Source: Propionibacteriaceae bacterium (GTDB taxonomy: Bacteria; Actinomycetota; Actinomycetes; Propionibacteriales; Propionibacteriaceae). Taken from it: a stretch of 7,953 nucleotides of DNA. Under the pieces are notes generated by a model. That model made no database searches, was not told the origin of the DNA, and worked only from the letters and a program-made list of their open reading frames with translations. Within the stretch, counting starts at the first letter, position 1; each line of letters starts with the position of its first letter. The stretch spans positions 1 to 7,953 of the forward strand of contig JAICEV010000151.1 of NCBI GenBank assembly GCA_025923975.1. The letters are read 5' to 3'. Below, in pieces: positions 1 through 5,669 of the stretch. Position numbers and translations under genes: made by a program.

Positions 1-696
1 GGCAACCTCGGCGCAGGTCCGCAGCGCCTGCCGGGTCGCGCGGGGGTCGATGGTCCACACCACCTCGAAGGTGCGGTGCCGGTCGGATACGTCGTCCTGG
101 CCGGGCGTCTCCCCCCCGGCTAGGACGACGCCCAGCCGCGAGGTCTCGGCGATCACAGCCCACTCCCGTCGCATTGGAGCCGCGCCCGAGAGCGGCACCC
201 GGGCCGGCTCCCCCGGCTCGGGGTCGCAGAGGTCCGGAAAGTCCGCGAACACCATGCTCCAGCGCGAGCGGCGCGCGAGCTCCGACCAGCGGGCCCTCGA
301 TGAGCGGTAGAAGCGCTCCCGCTGGAACGACGCGCAGACCACGCCGGGCTCGGCGGATGCGAGGTACTCGTCCTCGATGGCCCGACTCAACCCCAGCAGG
401 GTCGGCTTGCGCAGTCGTTGCGGAGCCAGGTGCGGGTGGTCGCCGCGGAGCATCGCGAATACCGACAGCGTGGGCGCACTTTGTGACGCCGTGACTTCCC
501 GGATCGCGGCCTCGAGGCGGACGCCCGCGCGCTGGCGGTGCACGACCCGCTGCACGAGGTCTACGTCGCTCTCCCGGTACCAGCGGTGCCCGCTCGCGGC
601 CCGCTCCGGCACCGGGAAGCCGTGCCTGGCCTCCCAGGTGCGCAACACCGCCGGCGTGAGCCCAGTGCGCGAAGCCAGCTCACCAATCGAGAGCAT
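1..696 (-). CDS. MerR-family regulator with DICT sensory domain (partial, cut by left edge)
   Basis: Reading leftward from ATG at 696, 232 codons run to the window edge without a stop. Residues 1-70 form a MerR-type winged helix-turn-helix: it opens MLSIGELASRTGLTP and carries the wing signatures WEARHGFP (21-28) and SGHRWYR (35-41). From about residue 75 the protein matches the DICT domain, a proposed sensory module in actinobacterial MerR proteins, with LSRAIEDE (103-110), FQRERFYR (124-131), FADFP (150-154), MRREWA (175-180) and VVWTIDP (212-218). The family is about 240-260 residues long, so probably only the tail is missing. An in-frame GTG at 729 adds 11 residues and has TACCAT six bases upstream, so a leaderless start there is possible. 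I keep ATG 696 because the family usually begins close to the helix-turn-helix. G+C is about 70%, above the rest of the window. It probably controls itself and the divergent gene at 848; the ligand is unknown. Confidence 0.9.
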   Translation of the reverse strand, partial: MLSIGELASRTGLTPAVLRTWEARHGFPVPERAASGHRWYRESDVDLVQRVVHRQRAGVRLEAAIREVTASQSAPTLSVFAMLRGDHPHLAPQRLRKPTLLGLSRAIEDEYLASAEPGVVCASFQRERFYRSSRARWSELARRSRWSMVFADFPDLCDPEPGEPARVPLSGAAPMRREWAVIAETSRLGVVLAGGETPGQDDVSDRHRTFEVVWTIDPRATRQALRTCAEVA

Positions 697-735
697 GCGC
701 TGCGGGAGAGTCCGCCTGGCGTGTGTCACCTCTGA

Positions 736-741
736 ATGGTA
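736..741 (-). promoter_or_regulatory. Candidate -10 element for the MerR-DICT gene
   Basis: Read on the minus strand this is TACCAT, which fits the actinobacterial TANNNT -10 pattern. Exactly six bases separate it from the alternative GTG start at 729, the spacing expected for a leaderless transcript. A second candidate, TAGATT (742-747 on the same strand), lies just upstream. No good -35 is visible at 16-18 bases. Confidence 0.3.
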
Positions 742-761
742 AATCTAAACACATTGTCTAA

Positions 762-778
762 CTGACTGTTCAAGTCAG
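762..778. promoter_or_regulatory. 17-bp inverted repeat, candidate operator between MerR gene and divergent gene
   Basis: The arms CTGACT and AGTCAG are exact reverse complements around a 5-base spacer (GTTCA). The repeat lies in the AT-richer gap between the MerR-DICT gene and the divergent gene at 848, and contains a minus-strand TTGAAC that could serve as a -35. MerR proteins normally bind inverted repeats between or near promoter elements, so an autoregulatory operator is a reasonable inference. Six-base arms can arise by chance. Confidence 0.35.
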
Positions 779-831
779 CGACATAGCCAAATTCCGGGGT
801 TCCTGAGGTTAGCGCGGGGTCAATGGATGGC

Positions 832-847
832 TGGTAGATATGCGTAG
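832..847 (+). promoter_or_regulatory. Candidate extended -10 for the gene at 848 (leaderless GTG)
   Basis: TGG-TAGATA (832-840) resembles an extended -10, and the GTG start at 848 follows after seven bases. The codon directly before the GTG is an in-frame TAG (845-847), so the gene cannot start further upstream, and there is no purine-rich ribosome site. Together this points to a leaderless transcript. No -35 was recognised. Confidence 0.3.
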
Positions 848-1441
848 GTGACGATCCAATACTGCAACGACGTCTCCGCAGCGGCTTGGATCGTGCAAGC
901 CAACATCCCATGGACGCAACTAGTCGGGTTCGGCCCACCAGACTTCCCGGCCTACGCCCGGCTGCGCTTCATCCCCGACCCCACGAAGCCCGGTCAGAAG
1001 GAAGCAGACGTCAACATTGCTTACGACCACCCGACTGATATGGAGCAAACACAACGAGCACTAGACCATCTCCGAGGTTTCACCGCCACACCCGAGGACT
1101 GCTACTTCTGCGTCTGGGAGGGCCATTCCGACGTCCACTTCCGACTCTCAGTCCTGGACGGGCCCATGGTCACAATCCCCAACCGGCGGTACTTCCTGTT
1201 CCATGGATCACTGACCGACCTCGGCAGCTCGAATGAAATCTATGAGGGCGGCGCGGCATATGCTGACCTCTCGCCTGCGTTCGCCTGGCCGGCTGACCAC
1301 AGTTGGTGCCTCGCCAGCGACGTCGATCCCCACTGGGCCGGAATCGGCGCCGAGCAAGCAGCGATCGACACACTCCTCAACGCCCCCGAGCTCGACGTCG
1401 TCCCAGCTCAACCAACCGAGCCTCAACCCACCTACCACTAA
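848..1441 (+). CDS. Conserved actinobacterial protein of unknown function (197 aa)
   Basis: Codon usage, full length and a coherent globular composition support a real gene, starting at GTG right after an in-frame stop. I recall similar actinobacterial hypothetical proteins but know of no assigned function. Visible features are GFGPPDFPAYARLRFIPDP (27-45), a CYFCVWEG segment with a C-x-x-C pair (85-92), PNRRYFLFHGSL (111-122), FAWPADHSWCLASDVDPHW (145-163) and AGIGAEQAAID (164-174). The many conserved-looking aromatic, Asp and Pro residues suggest a compact soluble fold. There is no signal peptide or membrane segment, so it is probably cytosolic. The C-x-x-C pair and the DVDPHW box could suggest metal binding, but that is a guess. 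It diverges from the MerR-DICT regulator, which may control it. G+C is about 60%, lower than that neighbour. Confidence 0.8.
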   Translation: MTIQYCNDVSAAAWIVQANIPWTQLVGFGPPDFPAYARLRFIPDPTKPGQKEADVNIAYDHPTDMEQTQRALDHLRGFTATPEDCYFCVWEGHSDVHFRLSVLDGPMVTIPNRRYFLFHGSLTDLGSSNEIYEGGAAYADLSPAFAWPADHSWCLASDVDPHWAGIGAEQAAIDTLLNAPELDVVPAQPTEPQPTYH

Positions 1442-1490
1442 CCACAACTAGCGCGTACGGCTCGACTGGCTCGACCACTACTCCGAAACC

Positions 1491-1502
1491 CACGTGCACG
1501 TG
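1491..1502. repeat. 12-bp palindrome CACGTGCACGTG
   Basis: This perfect palindrome is built of two CACGTG units. It lies inside the possible gene relic, where it encodes His-Val-His-Val, so it may be coding sequence rather than a site. Confidence 0.4.
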
Positions 1503-1603
1503 CGTTCCGGTCACGATGCACACATTGCAACGGAAGCAGAGTGCAAGGAGCGGACGCCCAGGTGAGTTTCATTATGAGTCGGGTACGGCCGGACCACGGA
1601 GAC

Positions 1604-1621
1604 ACGTTCCCGCGGGAACGT
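1604..1621. promoter_or_regulatory. 18-bp perfect palindrome, candidate operator
   Basis: ACGTTCCCGCGGGAACGT equals its own reverse complement over all 18 bases. It sits in non-coding sequence about 120 bp upstream of the decayed reductase start, with GACA and TGTC just outside in slightly offset symmetry. A dimeric repressor such as a TetR- or LacI-type protein is the most likely kind of ligand. With no U-rich tail and no central loop it is not a convincing terminator. Confidence 0.4.
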
Positions 1622-1734
1622 ATGTCAGAGGAAGGGAACGGCGCCGCAGGCCGAGGCCGATCATGGCCCCGTACCGCCAATGACCTCCGACAAGCTGCCT
1701 GCCTATCCTGCTGGGAATCCGCCGCGAGGACAAA

Positions 1735-1739
1735 GGAGG
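1735..1739 (+). promoter_or_regulatory. Ribosome binding site (GGAGG) of the decayed reductase gene
   Basis: AAAGGAGGA (1732-1740) stands four bases before GTG at 1744. This close but strong site fixes the original start of the gene and shows that its 5' end survives intact. Confidence 0.6.
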
Positions 1740-1743
1740 AAGT

Positions 1744-2091
1744 GTGCGCACAATTTCAGCCATTCTGAGTATCTCAATGGACGGAGTGATCCAGGCTCCG
1801 GGCAGATCTGATGAGGACACCCGCGGCGGCTTCGATCGGGGCGGATGGGCAGTGCCGTACAACGACGAGGTCATGGCCCAGCGGATGGCCGAGGGTATGT
1901 CCTCCTCGGGAACGATGCGGTTTGCGGCGAGCTCATTGACCGGTATGTGCTGCTCATCCACTCCCTCGTGCTTGGTCAGGGTCACCGCCTCTTCGATGAC
2001 CGCGGACCAGACGAAGACTTTGAAACTTGTCGACAGTGTGGTTACGCCAAAAGGCGTGATCATCACGACCTACGAACCGGCCCGTTCGTGA
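1744..2091 (+). pseudogene. Dihydrofolate-reductase-family (RibD C-terminal-like) protein, internally deleted and frameshifted
   Basis: The first 55-60 codons read as a normal member of the family: RTISAILSISMDGVIQAP, then DEDTRGGFDRGGW and VPYNDEVMAQRMAEGM. The family should continue through the LFGRRT box and a long central region, but here the sequence jumps. From about 1929 the frame one base back reads ELIDRYVLLIHSLVLGQGH and RLFDD, a typical C-terminal strand. Near the TTT at 2019-2021 the frame returns to the first one and ends KLVDSVVTPKGVIITTYEP. So about 80-95 residues of a protein of roughly 195-215 are missing, with a frame change at the deletion and a one-base insertion later that restores frame. 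The nominal 115-codon frame has no stop, but its middle (about residues 60-92) is nonsense, so function is very unlikely. Intact members are presumed NADPH-dependent reductases, mostly of unknown substrate. Confidence 0.85.
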
Positions 2092-2138
2092 GCCAGGAGC
2101 AGATCCCAACCCAGCTGGGTGTTGTCTCGACTCCTAAC

Positions 2139-3167
2139 TCAGCTCGATCCAACGTCGATGAGTACCTTCCCGACTGCGCCGTCCTGGACGGCTTGATGTG
2201 CGTCAGATGTCTCTGCGAGCGAGAATCGATGCAGCGGCAAGCCCGCATCTTCGCCGACCGGCAGTACTCCTTCATCTAGAGCAAACGTGATGTCTTCCAC
2301 GGCCGCTCTCAAGGCCGCATCACCCACGGTGTAGAGCAGTACGAATTGGTAGCGCAGATTCTTGATCATGTTCTGCCTGACATCGAGGGTGAGCTCCCCG
2401 CCGCCGTCGTTGGCGTAGATGGCGATAGATGCGCGTGGCTTGGCGACATCGATGTTGAGCTGAGCGTTGGCCGCGATCGCAACCTCGACTATGAGATCGA
2501 CACCGTCAGGCGCGACCTCTCTGATGGCACCTGCGGCATCCTCGTCGCGGTAGTTGACGACATGGTGCGCGCCGGCAGCCGTCGCCAGAGCCGCCTTTTC
2601 AGGACCGGAGACGGTTGCGATCACGGTGCCACCAGCCCAACGCGCCAACTGGATGGCGGCGTGACCCACCGCACCCGCACCTCCAGCGACCAGCACAACC
2701 TTGCCGGCGAGCGCGCCGGGATGCAGCCGTTCAGGTCCATCCTCTGACACGGTCAGGGCCCGGTGAGCAGTCATCGCCGGAACACCGAGACTGGCGCCAA
2801 TGTCGAAGCTGGTGCCTGCTGGAAGGCGCACCACGCGGTCCGCGGGCAGGATCGTGTACTCCTGCGCCGTGCCCGTCGGCCGCTGGTGGCCGGCGAGATA
2901 CACCCAGACCCGATCACCCACCGCAAGCTTTTCGACACCCTCCCCAACTGCGTCAACCACGCCCGCGCCGTCTTGGTTCGGCGTTACCTCCGGGAAGGGC
3001 GGCGCCGCAGCCGCACCCGAGCCCAGACGGAACTTCCAGTCGGTCGGGTTGACACCGGAAACGACGATGCGGACACGAACCTCCCCAGGCCCTGGTTCAG
3101 TCACCTGACGATCCACAAGCTGAAGGACTGACGGGTCACCCGTGCGGGAGTAGACGACAGACTTCAT
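2139..3167 (-). CDS. NADPH:quinone reductase-like medium-chain dehydrogenase (zinc-free)
   Basis: This 342-residue protein is a complete member of the quinone-oxidoreductase branch of the medium-chain dehydrogenase/reductase superfamily. Residues 1-130 form the GroES-like catalytic domain, with VSGVNPTDWKFRLG (37-50) and NQDGAGVVDAVGEGV (64-78). Residues 150-290 form the Rossmann domain, with the dinucleotide loop AGGAGAVGHAA (161-171) and AAGAHHVVNYRDED (197-210). There are no zinc-ligand cysteines, so it probably reduces quinones or enones with NADPH in the cytosol; the true substrate is unknown. ATG 3167 is chosen because homology starts there (MKSVVYSRTGDP) and a GGAG lies 11 bases upstream; the frame stays open to 3377 but that extension overlaps the upstream gene and is not family-like. 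It starts 43 bp after the phosphotransferase gene on the same strand, so the two are probably co-transcribed. Confidence 0.92.
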   Translation of the reverse strand: MKSVVYSRTGDPSVLQLVDRQVTEPGPGEVRVRIVVSGVNPTDWKFRLGSGAAAAPPFPEVTPNQDGAGVVDAVGEGVEKLAVGDRVWVYLAGHQRPTGTAQEYTILPADRVVRLPAGTSFDIGASLGVPAMTAHRALTVSEDGPERLHPGALAGKVVLVAGGAGAVGHAAIQLARWAGGTVIATVSGPEKAALATAAGAHHVVNYRDEDAAGAIREVAPDGVDLIVEVAIAANAQLNIDVAKPRASIAIYANDGGGELTLDVRQNMIKNLRYQFVLLYTVGDAALRAAVEDITFALDEGVLPVGEDAGLPLHRFSLAETSDAHQAVQDGAVGKVLIDVGSS

Positions 3168-3210
3168 GCAGGCGACAACTCCGTGATCTTTTCGATCATT
3201 CCAAACCTGG

Positions 3211-4158
3211 TTAGGTCGCAATGCGTCGACGCAGCCAGGCGAGGGTCGAGTAGGCCTGATCTGCCTGGAACGCCCGCACGGTGGGTAGCCCGCGAGCTGG
3301 TGGCTGGCGTGCGATGTCGGTGAAATATCCGCACAATCCGGCGATGACGCAGGTGATCTCTGCCGGAGTGACGGCATCCCTCAGGTGCTGCGCGATCCAC
3401 CGATCGGGATCGTGGCCTCCGTACAGGTCGACGTTGACGAGCAGGAACAGCCGGTCGACCCAGGACGCCCCGTTGCTCGCCCAAGGCCAGTCCACGACAA
3501 AAACCGACCCGTCCCGCTGAATCAGTAGGTTGTCGGCCCGGACATCACCGTGCACCAGGGTCGAGCCGGCGAGCGCCGCCAGCCCTCGTGTCGCCATCTC
3601 CACCAGATCGTCCAGTCGTGCGCGCACCCAGTCGTCGAGAACCGGAGGTGGGTTGCTGCGAATGCGTTCCCATCCGGCGAAGGTTTCGGCGTACGCGTCG
3701 ACCATCGAGTCCAAGTGGTGCAGCGGGGACGGTGTCAGCAGGTGGGCAAGCTCATCGAGAGCCGTCATGACTGCGTCGAGCTCGTCGAGTCGCCACGGCA
3801 GACTGGGCGGGCGGCCATCGATGTCTTCCAAGACCATGGCAACCCAATCACCGTCGTCGTAGACCGCAATCAAGCTAGGGGTGTACCGGGTTCGCGGCAG
3901 ATGCGCCACCACATGAGCTTCCTGACGGTGCAACCTGGGAGTGAACTCATTCTGAGCCGAGCTCGCAGCCTTCACAAAGGCCCGGTCACCCGATGCAGTC
4001 TGAACCCGGTCTGCTGTGCCAGGCGAGAATCCACCGATCTGAGAGTCTGCCGTGACAATCGGCCCGCCCAGCACATCGCCGACCCAATCCTTCAGCCGTT
4101 CCGGCAGCTCCTGCCACTGCACACGCTGACCTGAAGCGGGAGTGATCACTCGATGCAT
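3211..4158 (-). CDS. Phosphotransferase of the aminoglycoside phosphotransferase (APH) fold family
   Basis: The 315-residue protein has the APH/choline-kinase fold. The catalytic loop is LVHGDVRADNLLI (201-213) with H203, D205 and N210 in the usual HxDxxxxN pattern, and the metal-binding aspartate sits in VVDWPWA (221-227). The N-lobe shows FVKAA (61-65) with the likely ATP-binding lysine K63, a candidate paired glutamate in HRQEAHVV (77-84), and the hinge VLEDIDGRP (109-117). The family phosphorylates small hydroxylated molecules; many members are housekeeping or metabolic kinases rather than antibiotic-resistance enzymes, and nothing here identifies the substrate. Length is normal. ATG 4158 gives the family-like length; no strong ribosome site precedes it, so the GTG at codon 4 is an alternative. 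It is the first gene of a likely two-gene unit with the quinone reductase and diverges from the NTF2-like gene. Confidence 0.88.
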   Translation of the reverse strand: MHRVITPASGQRVQWQELPERLKDWVGDVLGGPIVTADSQIGGFSPGTADRVQTASGDRAFVKAASSAQNEFTPRLHRQEAHVVAHLPRTRYTPSLIAVYDDGDWVAMVLEDIDGRPPSLPWRLDELDAVMTALDELAHLLTPSPLHHLDSMVDAYAETFAGWERIRSNPPPVLDDWVRARLDDLVEMATRGLAALAGSTLVHGDVRADNLLIQRDGSVFVVDWPWASNGASWVDRLFLLVNVDLYGGHDPDRWIAQHLRDAVTPAEITCVIAGLCGYFTDIARQPPARGLPTVRAFQADQAYSTLAWLRRRIAT

Positions 4159-4217
4159 CTTGGCATCCCGGCCACGACCGTGCCGAAGATTTGTGCTGGC
4201 CGGAAACGCAGGCGAAT

Positions 4218-4229
4218 TAGGGTGACAGC
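4218..4229 (+). promoter_or_regulatory. Candidate -10 or ribosome site of the NTF2-like gene, in a 71-bp divergent gap
   Basis: TAGGGT (4218-4223) fits TANNNT and lies six bases before GTG at 4230, which would give a leaderless transcript. The AGGG inside it at 4219-4222 could instead be a weak Shine-Dalgarno site seven bases from the start. The 71-bp gap (4159-4229) must also hold the phosphotransferase promoter, so the two divergent genes probably share regulation. Confidence 0.35.
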
Positions 4230-4637
4230 GTGGACCGTCCTAGCACACAGACCTGGCTCGACAACTACGTCGCGGCGTGGCTGTCCTACGACAAAGATGA
4301 CATCAGGGGCCTCTTCGCCGAGGACATCGCCTACCGATACCACCCCTACGACGATCCGATTGTCGGCCGAGATGCGGTGATCGCGTCCTGGTTGGGTGAG
4401 TTCGACTCGGACGAGGCCTCGACCCGTGATGCGCCCGGCACGTACTCGGCCCGTTACGCACCGGTCGCCGTCGACGACGACATCGTTGTCGCGACAGGCA
4501 CCTCCAGCTATCGCGATCGGCCCGACGGGCCGATTGTCCGCACGTACCACAACTGCTTCGTGATGCGTTTCGATAGCGAAGGGCGATGTCGCGAATTCAC
4601 CGAGTACTACCTTGAGCAGCCAGTTCAGGGCAGCTGA
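4230..4637 (+). CDS. Nuclear transport factor 2 (NTF2)/SnoaL-like family protein
   Basis: The 135-residue product has the length and order of NTF2-like cone-fold proteins: an N-terminal helix WLDNYVAAWLSYDKDDIRGL (9-28), then FAEDIAYRYHPYDDPIVGRD (29-48) with the usual acidic and aromatic pocket residues, a helix AVIASWLGEF, and strands ending in NCFVMRFDSEGRCREFTEYY (108-127). The family includes cyclases, isomerases, hydrolases and simple binding proteins acting on small hydrophobic ligands in the cytosol. The pocket alone does not tell which applies here. The GTG start is chosen for family length and the upstream signals. Its last 13 bp overlap the 3' end of the convergent IolE-like remnant. 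It diverges from the phosphotransferase and could act on the same compound, though that is inference. Confidence 0.85.
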   Translation: MDRPSTQTWLDNYVAAWLSYDKDDIRGLFAEDIAYRYHPYDDPIVGRDAVIASWLGEFDSDEASTRDAPGTYSARYAPVAVDDDIVVATGTSSYRDRPDGPIVRTYHNCFVMRFDSEGRCREFTEYYLEQPVQGS

Positions 4638-4876
4638 CCGAGTATCGTCCGCAGAAATTCGGCACTGATCCACACGTCCGCGACCGGGCCTTGGCCTGTG
4701 GGTTCTTCGGTGAGGATCGTGTCCTGTTCGAGGGTGTACCAGCCGTTGTAACCGTGCGCCCGTACCTGCCCCACAATGGCGGTCACGTCGACGTCCCCGT
4801 GACCCAGTGGCCGGTACATGCCCTGTTTCACAGCTTCGCTGTAGCTGAGCTGACCGGACTGGACCTTCGCCGCAAC
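4625..4876 (-). pseudogene. IolE-like sugar isomerase/epimerase (TIM barrel), C-terminal remnant
   Basis: Reading leftward from about 4876, some 83 codons match the C-terminus of IolE/inosose-dehydratase-like TIM-barrel proteins: VAAKVQSGQLSYSEAVKQG, MYRPLGHGDVDV, and HGYNGWYTLEQDT, in which the glutamate is the last metal ligand of this fold, then GPVADVWISAEFLRTIL. Such proteins are about 290-300 residues, so only about 28% remains. The frame stays open to 5023, but upstream of about 4880 it is only the antisense of the LacI-family remnant and has no family resemblance. No start codon or ribosome site makes sense, so this is a dead fragment. The natural stop is intact at 4625-4627. Intact relatives dehydrate scyllo-inosose in inositol use or isomerise related sugars. 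Confidence 0.8.
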
Positions 4877-5536
4877 CGTCAAGTCACCGCCTGCTGGCAA
4901 CTGATCCGGGCGGGAATCCCGATCGTGACCCTGGTGACCGACCTCCCCGGCAGCCAGCGGCTGGCCTACGTCGGAATGGACAACCGCGCTGCGGGTGCCA
5001 CCGCGGCCTATCTCATGGGCCAATGGCTAGGGGACCGGCCGGGAGATGTGCTGGTCACGTTGAGCCGAGGGTTCTTCCGCGGCGAAGAAGAGCGAGAAAT
5101 GGGATTTCAGGGTGCGATGCGAACCCGTTATCCGGACCGTTCCATGATCGAGATCGACAACAGCGATGGCCTAGATGAGACCATGCGCGGTCTGGTCTTG
5201 GCGGCCTTGGACAGCAATCCCCATATCAGTGCGGTGTACTCCATCGGCGGTGGCAACATGGCCATCGTGGAAGCTTTTGCTTCCAGACAGCGGACGTACT
5301 CAGTCTTCATCGCCCACGATCTCGATCATGACAACATGCGGCTGCTCCGTGCCGGCCGGATTTCAGCCGTGCTCCATCACGACCTCAGGCAAGACATGCG
5401 TCAGGCTTGCTATGCGGTCATGCAGGCGCACAATGCGCTACCTGGTGCCGTCTACTCCTGGCCGTCGAACATCCACATCATTACGCCATACAACATGCCC
5501 GCGCCGGCTCTGTCCGTCGATGGCGGCACCCAGTGA
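4877..5536 (+). pseudogene. LacI-family transcriptional regulator, 5'-truncated (ligand-binding domain remnant)
   Basis: From about 4877 the plus strand encodes some 220 residues of the periplasmic-binding-protein-like effector domain of a LacI-type regulator: LIRAGIPIVTLVTDLPGS, then LAYVGMDNRAAGATAAYL, GDVLVTLSRGFFRGEEERE with MGFQGAMR, ISAVYSIGGGNMAIVEA, VFIAHDLDHDNMRLLRAGRI and the C-terminal NIHIITPYNMP. Full proteins are about 340 residues. The whole helix-turn-helix domain and the first half of the N-terminal subdomain are missing, so it cannot bind its operator. The frame extends left to a TTG at 4691, but that part is antisense to the IolE-like remnant and is not LacI-like. The YVG-DN-AAG pattern is seen in regulators of sugar or polyol genes. 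Being next to the IolE remnant, it probably once controlled a sugar or inositol cluster. Confidence 0.85.
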
Positions 5537-5656
5537 AACTGCGCAAAGCCGGACAGTTGCAGCCCATCCTTGGAGCCTGCGGCCAACGCGAGCATGGGTT
5601 GGGCGTACGGATTGATCATGAAACTAGGCGTCACGATCCGATCTCCTGCTAAGTGC

Positions 5657-5663
5657 AAGGAGG
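5657..5663 (+). promoter_or_regulatory. Ribosome binding site (AAGGAGG) of the permease gene
   Basis: A near-perfect Shine-Dalgarno sequence stands six bases before ATG 5670 and fixes that start. The 133-bp gap behind the LacI remnant (5537-5669) must hold any promoter of the permease; I could not pick a convincing -35/-10 pair. Confidence 0.75.
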
Positions 5664-5669
5664 CGCCCA

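Larger units (their letters stand above)
1442..1743. other. 302-bp stretch without a convincing gene
   Basis: Between the unknown-function gene and the decayed reductase I find no full-length gene. A plus-strand frame from 1452 to the TGA at 1563-1565 reads like protein (LDWLDHYSETHVHV and onward), has about 72% G/C at third positions, but lacks a start other than GTG at 1494 and matches nothing I recognise; it may be a gene relic. A GTG at 1562 overlapping that stop opens a low-complexity Arg/Ala/Gly-rich frame to 1768, which I do not believe. Two palindromes lie here (1491-1502 and 1604-1621), and the end holds the ribosome site of the next gene. Confidence 0.5.

Noticed and set aside
1562..1768. 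Possible small gene from GTG 1562, overlapping the preceding stop, with AAGGAG 11 bases upstream
   Set aside because: The product is low-complexity Arg/Gly/Ala-rich, crosses the palindrome and the ribosome site of the next gene, and ends inside that gene.
1572..2066. 164-codon minus-strand frame opposite the reductase pseudogene
   Set aside because: It is the antisense of a recognisable family and its own sequence matches nothing; it is a shadow of high-GC coding DNA.
2105..2124. Imperfect hairpin CAACCCAGCTGGGTGTTG between convergent genes as a terminator
   Set aside because: The core ACCCAGCTGGGT has almost no loop, the outer arms mismatch and no U-run follows on either strand.
3168..3377. 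70-residue N-terminal extension of the quinone reductase frame
   Set aside because: It overlaps the phosphotransferase gene in another frame, is Pro/Arg/Ser-rich and unlike the family; homology begins at ATG 3167.
3211..4158. Calling the phosphotransferase an antibiotic-resistance gene
   Set aside because: The fold is shared by many metabolic kinases and no resistance-subfamily signature is visible, so only the fold-level name is supported.
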